A stretch of 64,000 bases of DNA, from positions 52,564-116,563 of the forward strand of contig JABLTJ010000008.1 in assembly GCA_013166775.1 (NCBI GenBank). Reading direction: 5' to 3'. Position 1 is the first letter of the stretch; every line of letters begins with the position of its first letter. This document shows positions 14,499 to 24,294 of this stretch, piece after piece. The position numbers were made by a program, and so were the translations under genes. This DNA is from Promethearchaeati archaeon. GTDB taxonomy: Archaea; Asgardarchaeota; Heimdallarchaeia; Heimdallarchaeales; Heimdallarchaeaceae. The notes under the pieces were generated by a model. It was not told the origin of the DNA, did not search any database, and worked only from the letters and a program-made list of their open reading frames with translations.

Positions 14499-17273
14499 AT
14501 GGAAATAATTGATACAAGAATCATTCTTCCGATAATTTCAATTCTAGCTGTTGGTTTCTTGGAGGTCGATATAATCAAAAAATGGTTATTGAAAATCAAA
14601 ACCTCGAATACATTCCTCGAATATCTTCTCGAATCATTAGTTATGGGAACGCTTTCATTAGTCATTCCAATGCTAGCTCTTGGGATTTTAGCTGATCGCA
14701 TTAATAGTAGTAAGTTACTAGAACGATTTGTTTACGTCTATTTTGCAATAGGATTATCCTATATGGTTTTCAAAATATATATTTGGATAAGGAGAAAATT
14801 ACCAAAATTTGTTCTAAGTGAAAAAGAGAAAATCCCAAGAACAGTTGAAACTTTATTGATAATCATAGCATTATTAATGTTATTCTTCTATACTTTGCAA
14901 GGGTTAGTTTATCCTTTACGAGGTTGGGATTTTTTGCATTTCTACCTACCAAATTCATTTAGACTATATTTAACTGGACAATTAGGAGAGATTAATGAAT
15001 TAAACTTCTATCCCCAGTTTAAGCCACCCCTAAATGTTTTATTATATGCATACGTTTTCTTTGTTACTCAATCAGAAATGTTACATTTGATTCCAATTAT
15101 GTATCTTGCAGGTACAGTTTACCTTTGTTATAAGATTGCAAGATTTGAAGGAATATCAAAACGTAACTCACTTATCGCTTCTATTGCATTCTTGGCGACA
15201 CCATTTGTTTTTTTCCTAGTGTATGAATTTCAGTACTATCAAGAAACGTATGTGATGTTTTTTACGACTGCTGCTTTTTACTTCTTCAGAAGGTTTTTCA
15301 AAGAAAGCAAAACGAAGAATAAATTCTACTTTGCAATTTTAGTCTCACTATCTCTTTCTGGATGCATTCTTAGTAAAGTTAGTGGTTTCATTATTCCTAT
15401 TGTTTTATTTGTAGCAATGCCATCTGACAAAATAGGAAAAGTATTTCGAATTCTAATTGTTGCTGGCATCTCTTTTCAGTTAGTACGCAAATCTATTTTC
15501 GAGATATATCTAGGCACTAGCATACTAATTTCGTTGCTTGCCATTTATTGTATATTTTTAGTAATTAAAAGTAAAACTTTATCTTTCTCTTACAAACGAT
15601 GGAGTTTTATTCTAGGCATATATCTCCTCCCTCTTACCATTGGAATCTTATGGGGGGTATACATACTCACAATTCCAGGAGTTCAAGATTACTTATTTGA
15701 TCTCTATGTAAATCTACAATACAATCAAGTAAGATTTCAATGGCCTGGTATTGCTATACCTGAAGCTTCAACTTATCTAGAAAATGCCCATACTGCAACA
15801 TTCGTTTCATCATCATTTTCTATACTGTTTGCGTCAATGTTTGCGGGGACATGGGCTTTATTTAAGATTGTAGGTTTCATTAAATCTCATGGAAAATACA
15901 ATGAACTTCTTTTATGGTTAGTTTTCTTCTTTGTTATTTGGCAAGGTTTTTTCGCTAAAGGTTCAATAAGATATATGTCTCCAATAATTGTTCCCTTATC
16001 CATAGTTTTTGTTATAGGATTAACTTCAGTTGTTGAATTCTTTAATAAAAGGGATGGTAAAGACAGAGATGGCTTTTTAGCTATTATTTTTATTATCGCA
16101 AGTGCTTATCTTTCTCTTTATCCGATAATGCCTTTTGAAATAGTAAAAGAGAATTTTCATCTTCGATGGTATTATGCTCATTATAAGATAGGTTCACTTA
16201 TCGGATATGTTCTACTATTTAGTTTGTTTACTATCTTTCTGATATGGCAAGAAAAAAGGTTGAAAATAAGCTTTTCAATGATATATTCGAAGAAGTTTAA
16301 TTTTAGGAAAATACTTTCTGGTTTTCTTATATTCATACTCTTCTTTGTTCCTTTTGGTGCTCAGGCTGCTCTTCTTATTTATGTAAACTTTGATCTCAAT
16401 GCATTTCAGAGTGAGTATTGCCACTATACTAGAACAGAATACATGGAATTAATTGATGCCATTAATAGATTAGGATTTACTGATGATCAAGTAGTTTTTT
16501 CGCTCAATACACCAGGTTTAGAATATTATGCATCACAACCTGTGATTGATATGTTCATGCTGAGTATAATTAAAGAAGCCGGACTCGGTAATACGACGTT
16601 TCCATTGAGCATAAGAAATGTCACGAAAATGTTGGGATTCTTTGAAACTTATAACGTCGCAATATTTGTTACTCTAAATACGACACATGATTGGTATCCA
16701 GCTTTCCTAGTTCAATACTACTGGCAATATTTCATATACCGTTTCTTATACAACAATCTCTATTTCAATTTAAGATTCTCAAATTCGGAATTTATGATGT
16801 TTACTATAAACTCATATGATCCATATATTGGACCAGTTGATATTCAAATCGTAGGAGGAACTGATAAAGAAAGTCTCCTGGCTCCGAATCCTAACCCTGT
16901 TCATGTAAATGCTAATACTTCCACAATTGATGCTTTATTCGATTTAACTTCAGTACCAAGTACAAAACCTGTGAACGTTAGTATCGAAACTGGATACTCA
17001 ACTTCCTCTAATAGCACTCCTAGAACTCAAACCAGTTTTTACAGTAATGCAAAACCAACTGAAGAAGATTTTACTATAATTCATCTATTTAGTTTACCAG
17101 CAGAGACTGTTATGTTAATGTACATTGATATCTCTATAATCTATGAAGATTATGAAGGAGTTGTTGAAGAAGTGAATTATCTCCTAGCTCCAATGTTTGG
17201 GAGTTCGGTGAATATTACACGACAAGCTAATTCTTGGAATTATACCGGATATTATGGTTTCACCTTTCATTAA
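14499..17273 (+). CDS. GT39-like multi-spanning glycosyltransferase with C-terminal ectodomain
   Basis: About 12-14 membrane helices are followed by an extracytoplasmic domain (about residues 640-924). The first large loop (YPLRGWDFLHFYLPNSFRLY) with an acidic residue after the first helices is typical of GT39/ArnT/PMT enzymes that use polyprenyl-phosphate sugars. The C-terminal part has a nucleotide-free alpha/beta segment (TDDQVVFSLNTPGLEYY) and a beta domain with several N-x-S/T sites. Its position 3 nt after two GT2 genes suggests transfer of sugars to a glycan or protein outside the membrane. The donor and acceptor are unknown. Confidence 0.7.
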   Translation: MEIIDTRIILPIISILAVGFLEVDIIKKWLLKIKTSNTFLEYLLESLVMGTLSLVIPMLALGILADRINSSKLLERFVYVYFAIGLSYMVFKIYIWIRRKLPKFVLSEKEKIPRTVETLLIIIALLMLFFYTLQGLVYPLRGWDFLHFYLPNSFRLYLTGQLGEINELNFYPQFKPPLNVLLYAYVFFVTQSEMLHLIPIMYLAGTVYLCYKIARFEGISKRNSLIASIAFLATPFVFFLVYEFQYYQETYVMFFTTAAFYFFRRFFKESKTKNKFYFAILVSLSLSGCILSKVSGFIIPIVLFVAMPSDKIGKVFRILIVAGISFQLVRKSIFEIYLGTSILISLLAIYCIFLVIKSKTLSFSYKRWSFILGIYLLPLTIGILWGVYILTIPGVQDYLFDLYVNLQYNQVRFQWPGIAIPEASTYLENAHTATFVSSSFSILFASMFAGTWALFKIVGFIKSHGKYNELLLWLVFFFVIWQGFFAKGSIRYMSPIIVPLSIVFVIGLTSVVEFFNKRDGKDRDGFLAIIFIIASAYLSLYPIMPFEIVKENFHLRWYYAHYKIGSLIGYVLLFSLFTIFLIWQEKRLKISFSMIYSKKFNFRKILSGFLIFILFFVPFGAQAALLIYVNFDLNAFQSEYCHYTRTEYMELIDAINRLGFTDDQVVFSLNTPGLEYYASQPVIDMFMLSIIKEAGLGNTTFPLSIRNVTKMLGFFETYNVAIFVTLNTTHDWYPAFLVQYYWQYFIYRFLYNNLYFNLRFSNSEFMMFTINSYDPYIGPVDIQIVGGTDKESLLAPNPNPVHVNANTSTIDALFDLTSVPSTKPVNVSIETGYSTSSNSTPRTQTSFYSNAKPTEEDFTIIHLFSLPAETVMLMYIDISIIYEDYEGVVEEVNYLLAPMFGSSVNITRQANSWNYTGYYGFTFH

Positions 17274-17282
17274 AAACGATAC

Positions 17283-20200
17283 TTATCTTCTTGTATAAGT
17301 AATCTTCTTGATTTTCTTTGTTTTTCTTGCAATTAGAATTGAGGATATTAGAGCAGTTAATAGAATCAAAGCCATGTTTAGCAAAAACAGACCACCACCA
17401 CCTGAAGGTGAAAAAGTGTGACCAAAGAACACAGTTTGATTTACGTTAGCTAAAAGTTTTATAACCGCTGTTCCAATTCCATAACCAATTAACGATGCTA
17501 TTAATGAAACAAAACCTATTCGAGAGAATATAGCCATTATAGTATTAAGATTTGTCCCCCCTATCATCCTTACAATAGTAGTCTCACGTCTACTCTCTTT
17601 AAACACATTTTGTAGAATTGAATACATATTTACTATAACTACCAGAAGGATCAGGATGACCTCTGCGTATGCTAGTGTGTAAGTAAATAATAATGATCCT
17701 TTAAGATAATAGTCCATATATTCCAATGACGCTGAAATAATAAAAGCAAAACCTGCAATCGGTTTAAATGGTATCTTTAACCATTGTTCCTCAGTAACTG
17801 TTGGAAGTATAATTGTAATTGTCTCCTTTCCTGGTTCAAATGATCTCCTTAATTCGAGAATCTCCCCTGATTTTAGGGTAACAGTAACATTAACTAAGCT
17901 ATAAGAAATCCAGAGTGACACACCTGAATAAAGACCAGTTGTAGTGTGAATCTCTCCATCTATTGTTGTATTGAAAATTAATGGAATGTTGTACACCAAA
18001 GATCCATTATCATATCTGAAATCAAAAAATACCTCTCTTTTCGGTGATATAATTTTTAAGTATACTTCTTGATTGTTGGAATAGATTTGAAATGGTATAG
18101 AATATATTTTGCTTTGTATTTTGTAATAGCAAATGTAATCACCATTAAAGAACTGAGTGAAATATTGACCATTACTGTCTGTTACCAGTGTTCTTATTCT
18201 ATTACCTGAAGTATCTCTGATTACTAAAGATACATGATTCATTGGATAATTTGCATAAATATCTTGAACATTTATTGTTGCATTTAACCTACCAACTGAA
18301 ATCTCTCTCGTTAATCCTTCAGAGGTTTTTAGTTCATACATATATTGTTTACTTTTGTAGTTGAAACTTACATTATATTTACCAGTGAAGATATCAAAAG
18401 AAATCACTCCTTCTTCGTTTGTAATCCCTTGCCAGACAGTATCATTATAATAACTCTTTATTGAAATAGTAAGATCTTGAAGTGGAACAAATAAATCCCC
18501 GATTATCTCTTGGAGAGTTAGGTTAACATTAGCATAAGTTAACCCAGTTATAAATGAGTAACTAACCATCCGCTGATTGTAGTAAGAATCTGTAAGGGTG
18601 AATTTTAAGGTATGCTTTCCGTCTACACTATACTCCAAATAATAGAGTCTATCATAGACATAAACAGTATCTTCATTATCTAATTGAAAAAGAATTTCTG
18701 TTGCATCACTATCAAGATCAAGAAGAACTATAGATTCACCTTCTCCTTTTTGAGGGGAATTTATTTTGATTTGTGGTAAAGTTGTATCAATTATCAACCA
18801 TTGTTCATGTATATTTTCAATCATTCCAATTTGATATGAAATTGCAAAGAAATTACCATCAGTTAGGTGTAAAGATGTTTCGCCGTCTATTGTTTCATTA
18901 TAATCATAATATGGGAAGTATATACTAATATCTCCTGAATAACTTGAATTAACCGTAGTTGAGTATAGATATGATGAATTGAAACCATCAATTATTGTAA
19001 AACTCCATTTCCTTGCTCTGCTTTCAAATATATTTACTGCATATTTGATAGTGAGATTGTAATCACCTGGAAATAGATAAATCCTCTTTGGTTGTTCCAA
19101 GAGCCCCTGCACAGTAATAGAACCTTCAATTAGATATTCGATAGTAAAAACTGGTGTATTTGAGAAAACCTCAATATCAATAAATCCCTGGCTTATTATT
19201 CCATCAAGTTCATACAATAGATAAAAATCAATTGGCGTGCTACCCGTGAAATTCTCTGTGGTGAATTCATAATAGTATTTTACAATATTCCCAGCAAGAT
19301 CACATGCTGTAATGTTTAAGCTATGAACACCATTTTCTACTGGTACTTTTATTTTATTTTTATAATCAAAAGAGTAAGGTAAACTGTCCCATGAATACTT
19401 TAACCAAGATAAAGTTTCATTACTATCATAGAATATATTTTCTCCTGCCTCTAAGATCGTTTGATTCACATATGAAAGTGTAATATTGGGTGCAGAATTA
19501 TCTATAGTCAAATCATATGATCTATTGTGCCATTGGGATAGAACGTAAACTGAAAGGTATAAGGTATGATTACCTTCGTTTAAACTAGCTGTTGGTATGG
19601 TAAAACCAGGAGGAATTGAGGTATCTAATTGAGTGTCCCAACGGTATTGTGCAATTGTCGCTGCAAATTCATACCAAACATGCAGTTCTTCTCCTCCCAT
19701 AATTTGATAATGAATTGGTAATCCAATAAGTCCAATCTTCTGCGGACTGTTTTCTATAATAAAGAAAAATATCCATTCTTTACTTTCAGTTCCAGTTGCT
19801 GCTTTTACTATCAATTTATGAATACCAATCTCTGATGGACTTTTGATTTCATAACCTGTAAGTATATTCCATGCTTCATTATTCCATTTGTAAATTGCAG
19901 TTTGACAAACACAAAGTGATGTATTTAGAAATAGTGTTGTTGAAGGTGGTAAATGAGTACCATTAACAGCATTTGAAAATATTAGATTTTCAGGAAGACT
20001 ATGAGATACTGAAAAGAATACTGTCGTTTCTCCATAATTCTTACTCCTATCTTCGCTTCCTGGATAATCTTTATTGAATACAATAACTGTGATGGAATGG
20101 ACTCCCTCATCAAAAGGGACTAAGATTCCTGGAGGAGCAATCTCTCCTTCTTCAGCTATATAATATTCTCTCAGATCTCCAAAGTTTCCATCTGCATAGT

Positions 20201-21596
20201 AGTAAATAGAATATCCTCTCGTTGCAGAGATAGAAACATTCACTTCATTACCTATGGAAATGCTGTAGTTTTTTGGATTTCTTACATTTATTGATGGATG
20301 ACGACTAATTAGTTCTACTTCTATATTATTTGTCTCACTCGTTGTAAACGCTATTGATTTCCCGTAGACCTCATATTCAAATTCAGCGAAATAACTTCCA
20401 TTACTTACAGAGATAAATGCTTCACCGTTCTCATCAGAATAAGTACGATATGTTTTCGCACCTGTTACTTTTTCATGTTTATCTTGACTAAAAACATCTA
20501 TTTCCACTCCTTCTATTGGCTCATCTTCATCAGTAATTACTCTAAAATTAAGGTTTCTTTGAATATATGGAACAAGAACTGTAATTATCCTGTCAATTCC
20601 TAAAATTAATTCCATAGGTTCAGAAAGTAATCCTTCCACATCCGCTTGTATTTCGTACTCACCAAATGGAAGAGTAACAGAAATCGAATTGGAATTGAAA
20701 ATGATTTCTTCTTTGATTACATTACCTTTTCCACTCCTGATGTATACGGTTGCATTTAAATTCACTATATTATTAGGTGTAGCAATATTCACAGTGAGTT
20801 GATATTCACTAGTTACAATTTCCCTGACTCTTTCTTTTGATACCTGATTTAGATCAATTTTAACACGTATGTGAGTTATATAGTTTGAAGATTCGAATGC
20901 AAAGAATTGTCCTATCCAGAGCGGGGCAATAATCTCATCATCTAGAAGTGTATTTGTTACAAAGATCGATTTGATTTTGAATTCCATCACTGCATTTGAT
21001 CTTGTGGAGTACACTACAAATAAATCACCTACTTCCAAATTATTCCTACTAGCGAATTTGGTCCCTATACTGATTTCATAGGTATCATTGCGGTCTAGAG
21101 GTGCTCCATCAATATAGTTAACATCCGTAAATTCCCAGAATTTGTTTATATCTACACCGCGAAAGTAAACTGCTTTATCTTTGTACACTGCAGCTGTCAT
21201 GACTTCTGGACTTACATCCATAACACCTGGAACTGTTCTAACTGTTTCAGCTAATTCTAAAGGCAATATACTTGTATAAGGAGTAGAAGCTAGAGGATTA
21301 GATATTACAAGAATGTTCTCACTTTCTCCAAGATAAGATGAAGTCGCATCTATTATACTATCCATGAGAATAGCTCCACCTGTTATTATAGTAGAGCTTA
21401 TGAGAAAACCTAGAAATGCAATGAAGATTCTTTTCTTTGGAAGAATGTTGTATAAGAAGATCTGGTGTAAGAACTGTTGAAAAGTGTCGATAAGATAGTG
21501 AAAAGCATGGAAAATTCCGCGGAAAACGGGACGAATAAGGGAGTAAAAAATATAGCGGAAAAAGACCTTGATAGGTATAAGTAAATCAGTCATCAT
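17283..21596 (-). CDS. MacB/FtsX-type permease with giant beta-domain ectodomain
   Basis: The N-terminal membrane segment (FIAFLGFLISSTIITGGAIL) and following MacB-like periplasmic core domain, and the C-terminal three-helix FtsX domain (VFKESRRETTIVRMIGGTN), match the MacB/LolC permease fold. Between them is an insertion of roughly 1000 residues made of carboxypeptidase-regulatory-like and Ig-like beta domains. Typical MacB-type permeases are 400-650 residues. The start overlaps the upstream permease stop as ATGA. A strong Shine-Dalgarno, GGGAGGATC, supports translational coupling. No ABC ATPase gene is adjacent. Confidence 0.8.
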   Translation of the reverse strand: MMTDLLIPIKVFFRYIFYSLIRPVFRGIFHAFHYLIDTFQQFLHQIFLYNILPKKRIFIAFLGFLISSTIITGGAILMDSIIDATSSYLGESENILVISNPLASTPYTSILPLELAETVRTVPGVMDVSPEVMTAAVYKDKAVYFRGVDINKFWEFTDVNYIDGAPLDRNDTYEISIGTKFASRNNLEVGDLFVVYSTRSNAVMEFKIKSIFVTNTLLDDEIIAPLWIGQFFAFESSNYITHIRVKIDLNQVSKERVREIVTSEYQLTVNIATPNNIVNLNATVYIRSGKGNVIKEEIIFNSNSISVTLPFGEYEIQADVEGLLSEPMELILGIDRIITVLVPYIQRNLNFRVITDEDEPIEGVEIDVFSQDKHEKVTGAKTYRTYSDENGEAFISVSNGSYFAEFEYEVYGKSIAFTTSETNNIEVELISRHPSINVRNPKNYSISIGNEVNVSISATRGYSIYYYADGNFGDLREYYIAEEGEIAPPGILVPFDEGVHSITVIVFNKDYPGSEDRSKNYGETTVFFSVSHSLPENLIFSNAVNGTHLPPSTTLFLNTSLCVCQTAIYKWNNEAWNILTGYEIKSPSEIGIHKLIVKAATGTESKEWIFFFIIENSPQKIGLIGLPIHYQIMGGEELHVWYEFAATIAQYRWDTQLDTSIPPGFTIPTASLNEGNHTLYLSVYVLSQWHNRSYDLTIDNSAPNITLSYVNQTILEAGENIFYDSNETLSWLKYSWDSLPYSFDYKNKIKVPVENGVHSLNITACDLAGNIVKYYYEFTTENFTGSTPIDFYLLYELDGIISQGFIDIEVFSNTPVFTIEYLIEGSITVQGLLEQPKRIYLFPGDYNLTIKYAVNIFESRARKWSFTIIDGFNSSYLYSTTVNSSYSGDISIYFPYYDYNETIDGETSLHLTDGNFFAISYQIGMIENIHEQWLIIDTTLPQIKINSPQKGEGESIVLLDLDSDATEILFQLDNEDTVYVYDRLYYLEYSVDGKHTLKFTLTDSYYNQRMVSYSFITGLTYANVNLTLQEIIGDLFVPLQDLTISIKSYYNDTVWQGITNEEGVISFDIFTGKYNVSFNYKSKQYMYELKTSEGLTREISVGRLNATINVQDIYANYPMNHVSLVIRDTSGNRIRTLVTDSNGQYFTQFFNGDYICYYKIQSKIYSIPFQIYSNNQEVYLKIISPKREVFFDFRYDNGSLVYNIPLIFNTTIDGEIHTTTGLYSGVSLWISYSLVNVTVTLKSGEILELRRSFEPGKETITIILPTVTEEQWLKIPFKPIAGFAFIISASLEYMDYYLKGSLLFTYTLAYAEVILILLVVIVNMYSILQNVFKESRRETTIVRMIGGTNLNTIMAIFSRIGFVSLIASLIGYGIGTAVIKLLANVNQTVFFGHTFSPSGGGGLFLLNMALILLTALISSILIARKTKKIKKITYTRR

Positions 21597-22765
21597 AGAT
21601 CCTCCCTTATAACCTTGATTTTTGCAGCTTCAATTGAAGGATAAATTCCTGATACTATGGATAAAGAAACCGAGAGAAGGAAAATTATTCCTATGAGACT
21701 CCCATTAATGTTTAACGCTATAAATGGCAGCCCAGTTATAGCTGATACAACAGCTACAATTCCGCTTACACTTAGGTAACCTACTATAATCGCAAGAATA
21801 CCTGCAATCACTCCAATAAATAAGGATTGTATCATAAAGAGGAGAATAATGTGAAATTTAGTTGAGCCTATAGACCTTAAGACAAATATCTCTTCTTCAC
21901 TTTCTTTAACCAAAGTATAAATGCTGTAAGTTATCGAAACCAGCATTAAAACAAAGAATAGTATCTCTAAGAGTGTAAGTGTTCTAATAACCTCATCTGT
22001 AGCGTAAATTATGAAATTTTGAGTTTGTTTTTCTTCAGTTAGCTCTAAATTTTTAAATTCAGCTTGAATTTCACTTATGATTGTTCCTACCTCTCTGGTA
22101 TCCATAATATATAATTCAATAAAAGATACAAAATTCAAGGCTGTATTAAACTCAAAATTGTCTATAGAAGCTAGTATTTCAATATCGAATTCTTGGCCTG
22201 ATTCAATAATATTCGTAATAGTGAAACTATCATTCACTACTGTATCAGCAATTTCGTTTAGCTGAATTACATCGCTTTTGACCTCTATTTCTGCTCCTAC
22301 TCCTGCTGATAGCATACTCTTTAATTGTTGTCCCATAATTATTTCATCTTTATCAGGTGTAATTAGGGTATACGAGTAACTATGTCTCTGATACAGTTCG
22401 AACGTTGTGAAATTCAATAGTCTTAAATGTGTATTAATTTTCTTTTCCGTTTCTCCTACGACTGAAACCTCAAAATACAATTGGGGAAGAATAATATCAA
22501 CATTTGGAGTTTTTTCTGAATATTCCTCTAAAAAGCTTAAAACTTCCAAATCGATTCTACTCTCTGAAAGACTTTGACCTCCTTCTGTTATCAGAAGAAA
22601 GTTGGATGGTTGAACAATAGAAGCCATACCACTTATATTGGCTGCATAACCCCCAACTAGAAGTACAGTAGCGATATATATCACTAATGCTAAGGTAAGT
22701 GTAATTATTGCTTGAAATGTCCTCTTCCTATTATGAAAAAAGAACCGTACAACAAATCTTAACAT
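21593..22765 (-). CDS. FtsX/MacB-type permease
   Basis: One N-terminal helix (TFQAIITLTLALVIYIATVLL), an extracytoplasmic core of about 220 residues, then three C-terminal helices with the cytosolic ESEEEIFVLRSIGSTKFHI loop typical of FtsX-like permeases. It ends in a coupling-helix-like tail (PSIEAAKIKVIREDL). It is likely the heterodimer partner of the giant permease downstream, since the genes overlap by 4 nt. ATG 22765 is used; the track's GTG 22768 is one codon upstream. Substrate unknown; the cognate ATPase is not in this window. Confidence 0.82.
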   Translation of the reverse strand: MLRFVVRFFFHNRKRTFQAIITLTLALVIYIATVLLVGGYAANISGMASIVQPSNFLLITEGGQSLSESRIDLEVLSFLEEYSEKTPNVDIILPQLYFEVSVVGETEKKINTHLRLLNFTTFELYQRHSYSYTLITPDKDEIIMGQQLKSMLSAGVGAEIEVKSDVIQLNEIADTVVNDSFTITNIIESGQEFDIEILASIDNFEFNTALNFVSFIELYIMDTREVGTIISEIQAEFKNLELTEEKQTQNFIIYATDEVIRTLTLLEILFFVLMLVSITYSIYTLVKESEEEIFVLRSIGSTKFHIILLFMIQSLFIGVIAGILAIIVGYLSVSGIVAVVSAITGLPFIALNINGSLIGIIFLLSVSLSIVSGIYPSIEAAKIKVIREDL

Positions 22766-22858
22766 CACTAATCACATTGCTCTTCCTACTATCTAAAAAC
22801 TGTCGATATAAAAGTTTCTAAAAGAGAAAAAGATTGGTTATCCTCCCAGGTATAATGA

Positions 22859-24181
22859 TCACATCGGAGCTACTAATACAAAGTAAATTAATCTTTGAAT
22901 TATTAGTGTCAAATAGATTGCTACACCAACAGCAAAAAGTGATGGGACTCTTGTTTTTGATGGAGTTACTCTGTTTACTCCCAGACCTAAGTATAACAGA
23001 AAACCATAGAAGAATATATTCACAGGAATACCTGTAATCAGCTGATAGAGAGCAGTTATTTGTTCTGTTCTCCAAATCTCTCTATCTCTCGGATGAAATC
23101 CTACTGCTTCAAGATACTTAACTCCTGCAAAAATATAACATATTATTAGGATGAACATAGCAATGGATGCTATGTAAACAGCATTTCTGTATATTTTTCT
23201 CCACTTTCTTTCTCCCAATAAAAGTGAATAAATTAGTGGAAAAACAAACACCCAAGTAGCCCAAGTTAGTAGTCCAATTATCATCTGATCTAATATATCA
23301 CTAGAAAGGGGATCTGCGAAATTAAAAGGTTGGTCCAATTCTGGAAATAGCCCTCCTGGAAAGAGTGGAAACACTGTTAATTCAGTGAAATATCCTCCAG
23401 AAAATATCATAAAGCTTGTATAAATCAGAAACGAAACAAGAATTGTAAACAAGAAGTAATTTGGAAGCAATTCCGAATAGCTTGCTCTTGTTGGTCTAGC
23501 TATATAATCTCTTGAGAATCTAAAAATATCTTTAACATGTGTAAACTTGAACAACAAAAACACTGCTATAGCTGGAATCGCTACTACTGCTATCAGTAAT
23601 AAAAGGTATAACACAAAGCCGACTGGGTCACCAATTTTAATCAGCAAATTATCCCAAACAAAAGTCTTAATGCCGAATTCTGGCATTCCTAGGATTGGAG
23701 GAGAACCAAAAATTAATAATGTATACCAGCATAAAGCTAATGTTACAAAAACTGTTGAAAGATAATCCCAAATCCTAAATTTCCGTTTTTGTGTATCAAG
23801 ATACCAGAGTTTCTTGTAGATGATTTCAGTAGCATCAACTTCAAAATCTGTTAAAACTAGCCCATCGATTCGGAGCTCACCATACTTTTCAAAGAATCTT
23901 TTGGAAATCATACCAAGAAGTTCGTATGTATCCTTAACATCCATTCTCTTATCTACAGTGAGAACGAAGAGTAAATCACCTTCTTCCTCTTGGAAAATAA
24001 TTCTAGAGGTAATAAGCTCGAACTCGGAAATTTTTTCTCTTTGAGTTTCAGAAGCCATGGAGTAAATCGCACTCATCAACCCTCCAGTCAGTGCAACATC
24101 AACAGCTTCTTCAGTTTTTTCAAATTCTTGACTATAAAATATCTGACCATAAGTTGTAAGAATCAGAAGATTTTTTATCAC
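22859..24181 (-). CDS. Longin-like domain fused to a polytopic membrane domain
   Basis: Residues 1-125 have the longin/profilin-like order: first strands IKNLLILTTYGQIFYSQEF, helix VDVALTGGLMSAIYSMASE, strands ITSRIIFQEEEGDLLFVLTVD, and helix DTYELLGMISKRFFEKYGEL. This resembles the longin of the SRP receptor alpha subunit. After a linker, six or so membrane helices follow (about 150-440) with no transporter or enzyme motif I can name. The start is GTG, with no nearby ATG. Longin domains often bind small GTPases, so this could be a membrane receptor for one; that is inference. It stands downstream of no obvious operon partner. Confidence 0.6.
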   Translation of the reverse strand: MIKNLLILTTYGQIFYSQEFEKTEEAVDVALTGGLMSAIYSMASETQREKISEFELITSRIIFQEEEGDLLFVLTVDKRMDVKDTYELLGMISKRFFEKYGELRIDGLVLTDFEVDATEIIYKKLWYLDTQKRKFRIWDYLSTVFVTLALCWYTLLIFGSPPILGMPEFGIKTFVWDNLLIKIGDPVGFVLYLLLLIAVVAIPAIAVFLLFKFTHVKDIFRFSRDYIARPTRASYSELLPNYFLFTILVSFLIYTSFMIFSGGYFTELTVFPLFPGGLFPELDQPFNFADPLSSDILDQMIIGLLTWATWVFVFPLIYSLLLGERKWRKIYRNAVYIASIAMFILIICYIFAGVKYLEAVGFHPRDREIWRTEQITALYQLITGIPVNIFFYGFLLYLGLGVNRVTPSKTRVPSLFAVGVAIYLTLIIQRLIYFVLVAPM

Positions 24182-24294
24182 AGTTTATTCCCCTTTCTTA
24201 TATCTCTCTATATGAAAACTCTAGGCTAAAAATCTTGTGGCGAAAAAAACAACATGTGTGAGTTGTTTATTAGAAGAGGAGAAAGTGGAGGAAA

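Noticed and set aside
22834-24229. Several plus-strand ORFs of 60-80 codons opposite the longin-membrane gene
   Set aside because: They are shadows of the conserved minus-strand gene and lack promoters or recognisable domains.
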